NCBI RefSeq assembly: GCF_900111815.1
Contig: NZ_LT630004.1
Location: 1,710,412-1,774,411, forward strand
Length of the DNA stretch: 64,000 bases
Source: Bacillus massilinigeriensis
Lineage (GTDB): Bacteria; Bacillota; Bacilli; Bacillales; Cytobacillaceae
Direction of reading: 5' to 3'
Made by a program: the position numbers and the translations under genes. Positions 1 through 10,093 of the stretch are shown here, in pieces. The notes below the pieces were generated by a model that was not told where the DNA came from, did no database searches, and saw only the letters and a list, made by a program, of their open reading frames with translations. The first letter of the stretch is position 1. The number at the start of each line of letters is the position of its first letter.

Positions 1-889
1 CATATGCATCGAGTACTTTCTTTCCGCCAGGATGTGCGATGAAATGATGAATATTCTCTATCTTCAATCCATCTTTTTGAAGGAATTCCTCTACATTTGG
101 CTTCAGCCAGTCCTGAACAATGGACGGGATGCTTTTTGAGAAAACGACATGCAATCCTCCGTCCTTCACATCCCAGCCCATCACATCAAGAGCGTTTGGC
201 ATTAATGTAGCATGTGTATCTAGAATCCGCGGGTTGGAAGAAAGCCTGGAGAATTTCTTATAATCCGATTGATCACCGCAAACTAGCGTGCACGCCACGC
301 CGTCTGCAAACAGGGATGTCCCGACAAGATTACTCTTCGACCGGTCATTAGGCTGAAAAGTGAGGCTGCAAAGCTCTACAGCAAGCACAAGTATTTTTGC
401 TTCAGGAAATGCCTTGCAGTATTCATAAGCGCGGGAAAGTCCAGCTGCCCCGCCTGCACAGCCCAACCCCCAAATGGGAATTCTTTTTGTGTGCTTTGAA
501 AAAGGTAGGATATTCATAATCCTCGCTTCAATGCTCGGTGTACTCATTCCCGTACTTGTAACAGTGATAATTCCATCAATATCTTTGTATGGAACTTTCT
601 CTGTTAAAAACTCTTTGCTTGAAAGGCAATGTTCCATTGCTTTGGCACCTAACTGAACAGCTGTCTCAATGAAAGCGTCATTTTTTTCTTGAAGGCTATG
701 CTCACACTCATACCAATCAAGACTTTTTGCAAATCTTCGCTTTTGTATTTGCCCATTTTGAAACACTTTCAACAGCCTGTTGATATCCTTGAAGTTTTCT
801 GAGAATAACTTCTGGGCAAACTCCATTACTTTATCCTGCTCAACTAAAAATGGCGGATGTTCTTCCACTGTAGACAATATGATTGGCAT
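1..889 (-). CDS. bpsA: Type III polyketide synthase (chalcone/stilbene synthase family), 3' end cut off by the window
   Basis: This gene encodes a type III polyketide synthase, which condenses malonyl-CoA units on an acyl-CoA starter, probably making alkylpyrones as BpsA does in B. subtilis. Translating the minus strand from the ATG at 889 gives about 296 residues. The family is about 365 long, so roughly 70 C-terminal residues lie outside the window. The catalytic cysteine lies in WGLGCAGG, and the catalytic histidine in HFIAHPGG near the window edge. The third catalytic residue, Asn, would be beyond the edge. A GGAGAG ribosome site precedes the ATG. Its place next to pbuX-xpt matches B. subtilis bpsA. 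The partner methyltransferase bpsB would be expected outside the window. Confidence 0.88.
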   Translation of the reverse strand, partial: MPIILSTVEEHPPFLVEQDKVMEFAQKLFSENFKDINRLLKVFQNGQIQKRRFAKSLDWYECEHSLQEKNDAFIETAVQLGAKAMEHCLSSKEFLTEKVPYKDIDGIITVTSTGMSTPSIEARIMNILPFSKHTKRIPIWGLGCAGGAAGLSRAYEYCKAFPEAKILVLAVELCSLTFQPNDRSKSNLVGTSLFADGVACTLVCGDQSDYKKFSRLSSNPRILDTHATLMPNALDVMGWDVKDGGLHVVFSKSIPSIVQDWLKPNVEEFLQKDGLKIENIHHFIAHPGGKKVLDAY

Positions 890-970
890 AGTTTCTCTCC
901 TTCAACATCTTAAGGTTACTTTTTCCATTTACCCGAAGACTATGCAGTGAAACAAGACAAGTGTCCTTTC

Positions 971-1009
971 AAAAAAAATAAAAAAGCTTTCCCGCAAAAA
1001 GGAAAAGCA
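971..1009 (-). terminator. Rho-independent terminator after the SDR gene
   Basis: On the minus strand a GCTTTTCC / GGGAAAGC stem (986-1008) is followed by a long T-rich run (971-985). It lies about 75 bases past the stop of the short-chain dehydrogenase gene. Confidence 0.75.
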
Positions 1010-1084
1010 AGACGTTTTGAAGATGTTGCTGTGCATTTTTATTATAGACGAATATTGTCATTAATATGAAAAGGAAATATTTCT

Positions 1085-1858
1085 TCAGAACCCCTGGATT
1101 GTCATTCCGCCGTCCACAAACAGTGTTTGGCCCGTAATATAGCTTCCCGCATCCGTGCAAAGAAAAACTGCTGGTCCTACAAGCTCAGGCAATTCACCAA
1201 TCCTTTTCAAAGGAGTAACCGCAAGGATGTCATTTACATAACTTTCATCCTGCAGCAATTTTTCTGTAAGTGGTGTCCGAAAATACCATGGTCCAATAGA
1301 ATTGATATTTATGCCATATTTGCCCCACTCCAATGCTAATACCTTTGTCATTTGTATCATCGCTGCCTTTGTTGCGGCATAGACAACTCCTGTACGTAAT
1401 GCAACATGGCCGGCAACAGACGAAATATTTATGATTCTTCCTCCCTTGCCCCCCCTTCGCATTTCTTTGCCTGCTTCTTGAGACATCATGAACGCTGACT
1501 TAAGGTTTGTATCCATGATGGTTTGCCATTCCTCATCTGTCACATCCATGGCTTTAGTCCTGATATTCATTCCTGCATTGTTGATGAGAATGTCAATTCC
1601 ACCCCACTCTCGTGCTATATGTTCGACAGCATGTTGGATATGTCCCCTCCGGGTCACATCAGCTGGTACGATCATCGCTTTTCTTCCTAGCGCTTCGACC
1701 TTTGAAGCGGTTTCATCTAAGTCTTTTTCTGTTCTTGAAATCAGAGCCACATCTGCGCCTGCTTCAGCAAGGCCAATGGCAATCGCGCGGCCAATCCCAC
1801 GTCCTGCTCCAGTAACTATTGCTGTTTTGCCTTCTAAATGAAACGAAGGTAAATACAT
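1085..1858 (-). CDS. SDR-family NAD(P)-dependent oxidoreductase
   Basis: This is a classical short-chain dehydrogenase/reductase of 257 residues, the usual length. The cofactor-binding glycine motif TGAGRGIG lies at residues 17-24, NNAG at 93-96, the catalytic Ser near 146-147, and the YAATK catalytic Tyr/Lys at 160 and 164. A C-terminal VDGG precedes the end. It resembles gluconate 5-dehydrogenase and 3-oxoacyl-ACP reductase types, but the substrate cannot be read from the sequence. Asp in the loop after the second strand (as in many NAD enzymes) is not seen. SRT at 41-43 would fit NADP better, which is inference. It appears monocistronic, with a terminator on its 3' side. Confidence 0.85.
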   Translation of the reverse strand: MYLPSFHLEGKTAIVTGAGRGIGRAIAIGLAEAGADVALISRTEKDLDETASKVEALGRKAMIVPADVTRRGHIQHAVEHIAREWGGIDILINNAGMNIRTKAMDVTDEEWQTIMDTNLKSAFMMSQEAGKEMRRGGKGGRIINISSVAGHVALRTGVVYAATKAAMIQMTKVLALEWGKYGININSIGPWYFRTPLTEKLLQDESYVNDILAVTPLKRIGELPELVGPAVFLCTDAGSYITGQTLFVDGGMTIQGF

Positions 1859-1941
1859 GTTATCATCACCAATCCTTTTTGCAGCTTTTCGTCCATTCTA
1901 ACACGTTATAGGACAAACTCCCATCAAGGTGATTCCAAACA

Positions 1942-1992
1942 AAAAAAGCTGGCTCAAAAGGTAATCTCTCTAGCCTTTTGAGTCAGCTTCTT
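1942..1992 (-). terminator. Strong rho-independent terminator after the small zinc-ribbon gene
   Basis: A long stem pairs GCTGACTCAAAAGG with CCTTTTGAGCCAGC on the minus strand. It is followed by a TTTTTTTG run at the 1942 end and sits directly behind the 43-residue ORF, which supports transcription of that ORF. Confidence 0.85.
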
Positions 1993-2006
1993 ATTGTTCA
2001 TCATCC

Positions 2007-2138
2007 TTACTGCGGTTTGGAACCATTCTGTACGTCTATTGTAATTTTTCTGACTGCAAGGATACCGCATTTTGCGCAAGTCTGCATGTTGTCAAAAAGT
2101 CGCCTGCACTTCTCACAATAATATCTCTCTATGTTCAT
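2007..2138 (-). CDS. Small zinc-ribbon protein, 43 aa, function unknown
   Basis: This minus-strand ORF encodes 43 residues from the ATG at 2138. It carries two CxxC pairs (CEKC near residues 8-11 and CAKC near 21-24), which is a compact zinc-ribbon layout. A GGGAAG element lies only two bases before the in-frame GTG-ATG pair, so initiation at the upstream GTG is possible. A strong terminator follows directly. I do not recognise a named family. Short proteins of this layout often bind one zinc ion, but no role can be given. Its gene lies between pbuX and the SDR gene on the same strand. Confidence 0.6.
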   Translation of the reverse strand: MNIERYYCEKCRRLFDNMQTCAKCGILAVRKITIDVQNGSKPQ

Positions 2139-2213
2139 CACTTCCCTGAAACAACAGTTTGTTCATTATATGCAGTCATACTGTATTGTTTCCTTTGATG
2201 AAAAAAAATCTTA

Positions 2214-4117
<1,904 letters not shown>

Positions 4118-4134
4118 TCACTTCTCCTTTATCT

Positions 4135-4193
4135 ATAATAAAAGCCCGGGTGCAAGCGTCACTACAATAAAGAGTGAAGCAATGGCCCCGGGC
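4135..4193 (-). terminator. Riboswitch expression-platform terminator ahead of xpt
   Basis: A GC-rich stem (GCCCGGGG with CCCGGGC, 4144-4193) is followed on the minus strand by TTTTATTAT and lies between the purine aptamer and xpt. A CAATG segment just after the aptamer could pair with CATTG in the terminator arm, giving the alternative antiterminated fold. This matches the known xpt arrangement, in which guanine binding favours termination. Confidence 0.85.
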
Positions 4194-4238
4194 GGGATGA
4201 CGGAAAAACAGAAGTCTCAAAAGAAACTCCCCATTGTC

Positions 4239-4308
4239 CACTCATAGTCGGTTCATTTACGGCGACCGGTAGAGACTTGCAGGCCATATTCCTGCGATTA
4301 TACGAGTG
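4239..4308 (-). ncRNA. Guanine-class purine riboswitch aptamer
   Basis: The minus strand shows the conserved purine aptamer. P1 is formed by CACTCGTA and TATGAGTG. The junction and loop blocks (ATATGGC, GTCTCTACC, the loop ending CCGTAAATG, CCGACTATG) are in the standard order. The specificity base in CCGACTATG is C, which reads guanine or hypoxanthine/xanthine rather than adenine. It should shut off xpt-pbuX when guanine is plentiful. Confidence 0.95.
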
Positions 4309-4328
4309 CAGCTATTAATTTTATCAAT

Positions 4329-4357
4329 ATTATAATGTTATTCTCGAAAAGTATCAA
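4329..4357 (-). promoter_or_regulatory. Sigma-A promoter of xpt-pbuX
   Basis: On the minus strand TTGATA (4352-4357) and a perfect TATAAT (4329-4334) are separated by exactly 17 bases. Transcription would start near 4322, a few bases before the riboswitch P1 helix. Confidence 0.85.
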
Positions 4358-4727
4358 CATCTTTTCTCAAATAAACCGAACATTTTTGAATGAAAACGAA
4401 AAATTATTCGGAATATTATCGGTGCTTTGAAGGAAAAGAAGGACCCTCTATTTCCACTCACCTAGATAAAATTTTTGTCCTTCAGGAGACTTTTGTCACT
4501 ATCGTTCAATACTTCACAATTTTTATTTCACAAAATCTACAAATTTACTCTTCGGATAAAGTGACTTAAATCACCGTTATATCAACTTTCCACTATCAAT
4601 ATAGTGAATATAAAAACAATGAACAATTTGTGAATTAATGAAACGCTATGGAAGTTTATCGGCAATTTTGTATGATGAGATTGTAATTATTCATTTCGTC
4701 ATTTTTACAAAAGGGGAGTTGAGAGAA
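4358..4727. other. Intergenic region between xpt and the ba3 oxidase operon
   Basis: No convincing gene lies in these 370 AT-rich bases. They should carry the plus-strand promoter of the oxidase operon. Candidate elements are a GTGA-N6-TCAC box at 4560-4575, a CACTAT-N4-ATAGTG palindrome at 4591-4606, and a possible -10 TATAAA at about 4609-4614. TTCACAA half-sites occur at 4513-4519 and 4527-4533, with an inverted TTGTGAA at 4628-4634. The reading frame that extends upstream of the first oxidase gene has no ribosome site. Confidence 0.6.
4560..4575. promoter_or_regulatory. Putative CRP/FNR-type box upstream of the ba3 oxidase operon
   Basis: The sequence has a perfect GTGA-N6-TCAC core with an A at the left flank and a C at the right. 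Bacillus Fnr and ArcR sites are described as TGTGA-N6-TCACA/T. It lies about 150 bases before the first oxidase start codon. A chance match is possible. Confidence 0.4.
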
Positions 4728-4877
4728 ATGCCACAGCCTGTCATTCGGAAAAATACAAAAGCGAAAACAGACGATTCATCATCACTTAAAGGAACATTGG
4801 TATCCGTATTTATGGTCGGTTTGTTCCTCATTGCTACATGGGTCGGCGTCTTCTATCTATTCATGGACCGTTTTTAA
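4728..4877 (+). CDS. ba3-type cytochrome c oxidase subunit IIa, 49 aa
   Basis: This small single-span membrane subunit belongs to a B-type (ba3) heme-copper oxidase. The ATG at 4728 was chosen because AAAAGGGGAGTTGAGAG sits right upstream. The longer in-frame extension has no ribosome site. The product has a polar N-terminus of about 20 residues, then one hydrophobic helix from residue 23 to 45. In Thermus ba3 oxidase a similar one-helix subunit IIa fills the place of the first helix of canonical subunit II. It is followed 27 bases later by subunit II. Confidence 0.8.
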   Translation: MPQPVIRKNTKAKTDDSSSLKGTLVSVFMVGLFLIATWVGVFYLFMDRF

Positions 4878-4904
4878 AGAAAGAACAATAAGGGGAGAAA
4901 ATGT

Positions 4905-5384
4905 ATGCATATTCATAAGTATGAGAAAATATGGCTTATTTTCGGATTGACAACATTGCTTGTCTTTCTATCCGTCCTAGGAGTCAGCGCTTTCTATCTT
5001 GGCAATCAGCCTCCAAGCTGCCTAGCTACAATCAATCCAGAAAAAGTGGATACGACGAAACCTTTCAACAAGCCAGGTTTAAAAAAGGTGGAAGGCAAAG
5101 ATTGGGACTATGAATTGGTGTTTGTGGCATCTGCGTTCAATTATAACCCTGGAGAAATAGAGGTACCAAAAGGTGCTAAGGTAAAAGTGATCGCAACGAC
5201 AAAGGACGTGATTCACGGATTTGAAGTAGCTGGCACAAACATTAATATGATGCTTGAGCCGGGCTTTATCAGCGAATTCGAAACAACATTCGATAAAGCT
5301 GGAGAGTTCCTGATCGTTTGTAATGAGTATTGCGGCGCCGGGCATCATATGATGACATCGAAAATCAAGGTGGTGGAAGCATGA
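4905..5384 (+). CDS. ba3-type cytochrome c oxidase subunit II (CuA subunit)
   Basis: Subunit II takes electrons from cytochrome c through the binuclear CuA centre. The 159-residue product has one membrane anchor (residues 9-32) and an extracytoplasmic cupredoxin domain. The CuA ligands can be read: H104, C139, C143, H147 and M150, in CNEYCGAGHHMM. The short length and single helix are typical of B-family oxidases. A GGGGAG ribosome site precedes the ATG, and the stop overlaps the start of subunit I (ATGA). Confidence 0.93.
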   Translation: MHIHKYEKIWLIFGLTTLLVFLSVLGVSAFYLGNQPPSCLATINPEKVDTTKPFNKPGLKKVEGKDWDYELVFVASAFNYNPGEIEVPKGAKVKVIATTKDVIHGFEVAGTNINMMLEPGFISEFETTFDKAGEFLIVCNEYCGAGHHMMTSKIKVVEA

Positions 5385-7033
5385 AATCAAATGTCATGAA
5401 AATGGTGGATCGCCGTGACGGCAAACTGGCAATGGCCCACTTTTACGTTGCATTTATTGCCTTAGCAATCGGAGGCTTGGCTGGCCTATTGCAAACGCTT
5501 GTCAGGTCAGGAAAGTTCGTACTTCCTGCGGGTATTGGCTACTATCAAATATTAACAGTCCACGGTGTCGTTTTAGGGCTCGTACTAACAACCTTCTTCA
5601 TCATGGGCTTCCAGCTTGCTGCTGTAAGCAAAACTGCTGGAACATTGACAAAAAGGCAAAGAACCATCGCTTGGATTGGTTTTTGGCTCATGACCATCGG
5701 AACATTGATGGCTGCAACAATGATTTTATTGAACAAAGCTTCTGTTCTTTATACCTTTTATGCACCACTGCAAGCGCATGCTCTATATTACATTGGTCTT
5801 ACTCTTGTCATTGTCGGCAGCTGGTTTGATGGGGCTGCTATTGTCATAGCGTACATTGCTTGGAGAAAAGCCAATCCCGGGCAGCCGAGCCCGCTGTTGA
5901 CTTTCATGTCGCTCGTTAATACATTGCTTTGGATTGTTGCTACTATTGGGGTAGCTGCTACTGTTCTCCTGCAACTTTTGCCTTGGTCGCTTGGGCTTGT
6001 CGACAGAGTCGATGTGTTGGTAAGCAGGACGCTATTTTGGTATTTTGGCCATCCACTAGTTTATTTCTGGCTTTTACCGGCATATATGGCCTGGTATGTC
6101 GTCATACCGAAAGTCATTGGTGGCAAAATATTCTCGGATTCCCTTGCAAGAATGTCATTTATTCTTTTCTTGCTTTTCTCCATACCTGTTGGATTCCATC
6201 ATCAGTTGACAGAGCCAGGTATTGATCCAGCTTGGAAATTCCTGCAGGTAATCCTGACATTCCTTGTTGTGATCCCGTCATTGATGACAGCGTTCTCGCT
6301 ATTTGCAACATTTGAATCTTACGGCCGTTCTAAAGGAGCAAAAGGATTATTTGGTTGGCTAAAAGTTCTACCATGGAATGATGCCCGTTTTACAGTACCA
6401 TTTATCGGCATGCTTTCGTTTATTCCTGCCGGTGCTGGCGGGATGGTTAATGCATCCCATCAGCTTAATCAGGTTATCCATAACACCATTTGGGTAACAG
6501 GGCACTTCCATTTAACATTAGCAACTGCTGTTATTCTGACTTTCTTTGGAATTACGTACTGGCTTGTCCCTCACTTGACTGGCCGTACATTAACTAAGGC
6601 AATGAATAAACTAGCCATTATTCAGGCGGTTTTCTGGGCTACCGGCATGACCTTTATGTCCGGTGCCATGCATGCTGCTGGTTTGCTTGGGGCTCCTCGT
6701 CGCTCTTCATTCTCCGAGTATGGAGGTGCTGCGCAGGCTGCAGAATGGATTCCCTATCAAGTTGCACAAGCAATTGGCGGTTCCATTCTTTTCATAGGTA
6801 TCATTCTGATGGTTTACATCTTTATCAACCTTGCTTTTTTCGCACCAAAAGGAGAAGAAGAGTTCCCTGTTGGGGAAGCAGCTGATGAAGCGGAGAAGAC
6901 TCCGATGGTATTCGAAAATTGGAAGCTATGGTTAGGTATAACCGTTATTTTGATCCTCTTTGCCTACACAATTCCGTTCATTGACATGATTGAAAATGCG
7001 CCAATTGGTTCAAAAGGCTATAAGCTATGGTAA
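5381..7033 (+). CDS. ba3-type cytochrome c oxidase subunit I
   Basis: This is the catalytic subunit of a proton-pumping B-type oxidase that reduces O2 to water. The start at 5381 overlaps the subunit II stop, with AAGGTGGTGGAAGC as ribosome site, and gives 550 residues. Visible metal ligands are H61 and H377 for the low-spin heme, H224/H273/H274 for CuB, H375 for heme a3, and Y228, which cross-links to H224. About 13 hydrophobic helices are present. B-type oxidases have high oxygen affinity, so a role at low oxygen is plausible (inference). A terminator follows. Confidence 0.94.
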   Translation: MKSNVMKMVDRRDGKLAMAHFYVAFIALAIGGLAGLLQTLVRSGKFVLPAGIGYYQILTVHGVVLGLVLTTFFIMGFQLAAVSKTAGTLTKRQRTIAWIGFWLMTIGTLMAATMILLNKASVLYTFYAPLQAHALYYIGLTLVIVGSWFDGAAIVIAYIAWRKANPGQPSPLLTFMSLVNTLLWIVATIGVAATVLLQLLPWSLGLVDRVDVLVSRTLFWYFGHPLVYFWLLPAYMAWYVVIPKVIGGKIFSDSLARMSFILFLLFSIPVGFHHQLTEPGIDPAWKFLQVILTFLVVIPSLMTAFSLFATFESYGRSKGAKGLFGWLKVLPWNDARFTVPFIGMLSFIPAGAGGMVNASHQLNQVIHNTIWVTGHFHLTLATAVILTFFGITYWLVPHLTGRTLTKAMNKLAIIQAVFWATGMTFMSGAMHAAGLLGAPRRSSFSEYGGAAQAAEWIPYQVAQAIGGSILFIGIILMVYIFINLAFFAPKGEEEFPVGEAADEAEKTPMVFENWKLWLGITVILILFAYTIPFIDMIENAPIGSKGYKLW

Positions 7034-7091
7034 CAGAGAGCCGGCTAGGTAATGAATGCATTTAAAGATAGTTCTCTTTAACTCTGCAAAT

Positions 7092-7137
7092 AAGTCATTC
7101 TTCTTTCCGATATGGAAAAAAGAATGACTTTTTATTA
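7092..7137 (+). terminator. Terminator of the ba3 oxidase operon
   Basis: AAGTCATTCTT pairs with AAGAATGACTT across a short loop, followed by TTTTTATTATAT on the plus strand, about 60 bases after the subunit I stop. Confidence 0.85.
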
Positions 7138-7241
7138 TATTTCTCCTTACACCCTTTTTCTCTCCCCCTATTGACTATTGCTGCACGCGAGCAAAATCAA
7201 CGGGATCTTTAGCAGAATGATAAAAGGAATGCGACATCCAT

Positions 7242-8000
7242 TTAATTTGCGGGGGTTTTTTTGTTGCTTTCCGGAACGACAATGGGATTGACATCACTCT
7301 TATCCCTATTGTTTCCATTATAATATTGAGGCACTTCTCCTTGAAGGAAAAGATCCCCTATTTTTACAGAATTGGATATTTCAACTTGCTTTTCCACCAG
7401 CGGTATTACAACATTCATTTGAACTGCCACCTTCACGTATATCTCCAGAAAAGTGTTGTTAATCCCTGTTTGCTTAATTCTCGTCTCTACATCGGAAACA
7501 ACATTTCCAAGAATTTCAAACTTCACAGGGACTTTGGGACCCATATTCATAAACAGCGTATTATTCGTTGCCATACCAAGCGGAATATAATAAACAATCT
7601 TCTCTCCATTATTAGTATCATTCGTACCAATTTTTTCTTCAGGCAGCGTCTCTACTATCTTATCGAGATTATGCTGCACCCTTTTTGAAGCATCGTAAAT
7701 AACCCTATTATATATTTTCGGATTAAAGCTGTAACCTATCGCACCATTATTCTTATGGATGATGATTAATTCGGTCATATCAATGTTACCGGCAATTTCT
7801 GTTGAAATAGCATCATTAATGGCAAGTGCCGCAAACTGTCTCGCTTTTGTTTCCGCAACGCTTATTAGGACTGGTTCGATGAATTTATTTATGAGCCAAA
7901 GGCTTTGAAACGTGCAAACAGTGAAGGTAATGAAAGTGATAATGAAGATTTGATTTAGGGTTAAAGGACCTTTTCTTCCTCTTCTTTTTCGTATTCGCAT
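7242..8000 (-). CDS. yunB: Sporulation protein YunB
   Basis: The 252-residue product matches the length and layout of YunB, a sigma-E-controlled mother-cell protein needed for normal sporulation in B. subtilis. It has a basic N-terminus (RIRKRRGRK), one membrane segment at about residues 17-38, and then a long soluble domain. A GGGGG-rich ribosome site precedes the ATG. A CATATTAT element about 30 bases upstream resembles a sigma-E -10, but its -35 is poor. Its biochemical function is unknown. It lies between the oxidase operon (convergent) and the helicase gene, a position I do not recall from B. subtilis. Confidence 0.85.
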   Translation of the reverse strand: MRIRKRRGRKGPLTLNQIFIITFITFTVCTFQSLWLINKFIEPVLISVAETKARQFAALAINDAISTEIAGNIDMTELIIIHKNNGAIGYSFNPKIYNRVIYDASKRVQHNLDKIVETLPEEKIGTNDTNNGEKIVYYIPLGMATNNTLFMNMGPKVPVKFEILGNVVSDVETRIKQTGINNTFLEIYVKVAVQMNVVIPLVEKQVEISNSVKIGDLFLQGEVPQYYNGNNRDKSDVNPIVVPESNKKTPAN

Positions 8001-8113
8001 GCTGGTTTCCCCCTCTTACACTATAATATGTAAAAGGACCTTTAATAGAATCTTATGTACAAATTGACGTATGTTATGATGGAATATCCCTGCTTTGTCA
8101 TGAATGCAATAGG

Positions 8114-8166
8114 AAAATAAAGAAATAAGAACACCGAGAATTTCGGTGTTCTTATTTCTTTATTTT
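8114..8166 (-). terminator. Perfect 24-bp inverted repeat, terminator of the DinG-like helicase gene
   Basis: Two 24-base arms (AAAATAAAGAAATAAGAACA... and its exact complement) flank a five-base loop and directly follow the helicase stop codon. T-rich ends on both strands make it usable in either direction. Confidence 0.8.
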
Positions 8167-8167
8167 G

Positions 8168-10093
8168 TTACTCTACCGGTGAAGTAGGAAGGACCTCAAG
8201 GACTCTCTCTCTTATCATTTCCGGCACTTCCTCATTCATCAGGATATCCACTCTTCCGCTATCTTCGCTTGTCCTAATCAAGCGGCCAATCCCCTGTCTC
8301 AGCCTTAAAAGCATGTAGGGCAAATCCACCTCGATGACAGGGTTATCACTCTCTTTTCTTCTCGCTTTAAATACCGGATCATTCGGAGGGAACGGCAGGG
8401 AAAAAATAATAACATTTTCCAATGCTGTACCTGGTACATCTAATCCCTCCCAAAGGTTCAAGGAAAACAGAACGGAGTCTTCTTCATTTTGAAATCTAGA
8501 TACAAGCATGCTGATTTCCGCATCACCCTCGAACAGGAGTGGGAAAGACCAATCATGATTGGCAGCCTGCAGCTTCACCTGTTCCAGGTCTCTTCTATTA
8601 GAGAAAAGGACTAAGGTGCGTCCCCCCGTCTCCTTCAGCCGCTCAATTACATAATTAACTTTCCGGTTAAAGTTTTCTTCTGAAAATTGCAAAACTCTTA
8701 TTGCCATCCTATTCTCATAATCAAAAGGAGATTGAACTGATAAAGATAGGTAGTCATCAATACCAAGACTTGAAGCAATGTAGTTAAAAGACTTGTTGTC
8801 AGACAGCGTAGCGGATGAAAACACAATCGGTTTCTTCTCAGAAAAAACTTCCTTACGAAGGATTTCATTGACCATTTTTGGCATAATGACCAATGTTTTT
8901 TCCTCGTCCATTCGTTCCAGCCAGTTAATACCATCCTTCCTTCTGACAAAGAGGGACAATGAGAAACTGATTTGATCAAGATGTTCCTCTACTATTTTTA
9001 AGCTGTATTCATTTAAAATGAACATTTCACTATCAAATACAAGTTCCTCTTGGATGGCATCAAGAAGAGACAGCAGTCTGCCAGCATAATTCATTAATTT
9101 GTCGGTTCTTTTTACTGTAATCTTCTCAGAGGAACCACTCTCCCAGCTATTTTTGTCCAACTCTTCAAAAAAGCCTTCATTTAGCAGGATCGCTTCTTCC
9201 ATTAGTAAGAGTGTCCGCTCTCGGATATCATTTTCCATGATTCTCTCAAGGAGGCTAGTTAGCGTTCTTTCCGCAAACCGGTAAGTAAGTGCTTTTTGGC
9301 TCGCAAACTCCAATAAGTGTCCTTCATCAAATACAATGCATGAACTCTCTGGAAGGAAAGGTAATTGTCCTTCCCGCTTCCGGGATTCTTTTGTCCAGAC
9401 GTGTTCCATGTAAAAATCATGCGAACAAACGATGAGATCAAGAGCATTACGATAATGTTCTCTCTGCAGAGTCATACCGCATCGATGGTATCGGCTGCAT
9501 CCAAGGCAGTCCTGTAAAGGGTCCCAGCCAATTTTCTCCCATTGTTCATCAGTAAGGGAGGGATAGTCCTTCCGATCGCCATACTTTTTAAACTTTTGTA
9601 ATACATTACCTTCTCCTAAAGCAAATGGAGGAAGTTGATCATATACATCATCATAATCTTCTGCATCGGCAGAAATCTGGGCATCTAATTTGTTCAAGCA
9701 TAAATACTGCTCCCGCGATTTTGCAAGGCGGACATCAATTTCAAGATTCAATGCTTTTTCCAGTTTTTTGATGTCTCCCTCTTTCTTGACGAGCTGTTCA
9801 ATTAACGTTTCATCGGCGCATGCTATTATAGCTGGTTTCCTCGTATACCTCGCGTAACAAATTGCATAGAGCAAGTATACAATTGTCTTGCCGGTACCAA
9901 CACCAGCTTCGGCAAATATTGTTTTCTTATCCTTGAAGGCCTTTTCCAGTTGGAAGGCCATGAAAATTTGTTCATCCCTTATCTCAAAGCCTGCCTCAGG
10001 AAGGATATCGTAAAAAACATCCCCTATCCAGTCTCCAAGTTTTTGATGAAAATTCTCAGTACGTTCTATTTCAAATGGCAGGCTGCCAGACAT
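8168..10093 (-). CDS. ypvA: XPD/DinG-like ATP-dependent DNA helicase with Fe-S cluster motif
   Basis: This is a superfamily 2 helicase of the DinG/XPD branch, 641 residues, like B. subtilis YpvA. Walker A is AEAGVGTGKT (61-70) and Walker B is DEGH (256-259). Four cysteines at 132, 196, 199 and 205 lie between them, the spacing of the XPD-type 4Fe-4S cluster. A QGIGRLIR motif VI is near the C-terminus. Such enzymes unwind DNA 5' to 3' and act on R-loops or repair intermediates. The exact role of YpvA is unknown. It differs from the second DinG paralogue at 32475-35264, which has an exonuclease domain and lacks the cysteines. Confidence 0.9.
   Translation of the reverse strand: MSGSLPFEIERTENFHQKLGDWIGDVFYDILPEAGFEIRDEQIFMAFQLEKAFKDKKTIFAEAGVGTGKTIVYLLYAICYARYTRKPAIIACADETLIEQLVKKEGDIKKLEKALNLEIDVRLAKSREQYLCLNKLDAQISADAEDYDDVYDQLPPFALGEGNVLQKFKKYGDRKDYPSLTDEQWEKIGWDPLQDCLGCSRYHRCGMTLQREHYRNALDLIVCSHDFYMEHVWTKESRKREGQLPFLPESSCIVFDEGHLLEFASQKALTYRFAERTLTSLLERIMENDIRERTLLLMEEAILLNEGFFEELDKNSWESGSSEKITVKRTDKLMNYAGRLLSLLDAIQEELVFDSEMFILNEYSLKIVEEHLDQISFSLSLFVRRKDGINWLERMDEEKTLVIMPKMVNEILRKEVFSEKKPIVFSSATLSDNKSFNYIASSLGIDDYLSLSVQSPFDYENRMAIRVLQFSEENFNRKVNYVIERLKETGGRTLVLFSNRRDLEQVKLQAANHDWSFPLLFEGDAEISMLVSRFQNEEDSVLFSLNLWEGLDVPGTALENVIIFSLPFPPNDPVFKARRKESDNPVIEVDLPYMLLRLRQGIGRLIRTSEDSGRVDILMNEEVPEMIRERVLEVLPTSPVE

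Noticed and set aside
4513-4634. TTCACAA/TTGTGAA half-sites as a Rex operator
   Set aside because: The halves are not arranged as TTGTGA-N6-TCACAA; two are direct repeats and the inverted one is 95 bases away.
8114-8166. Perfect 24-base inverted repeat that could be the end of a mobile element
   Set aside because: It directly follows a stop codon, has a five-base loop and T-rich ends, and occurs only once. A terminator explains it.
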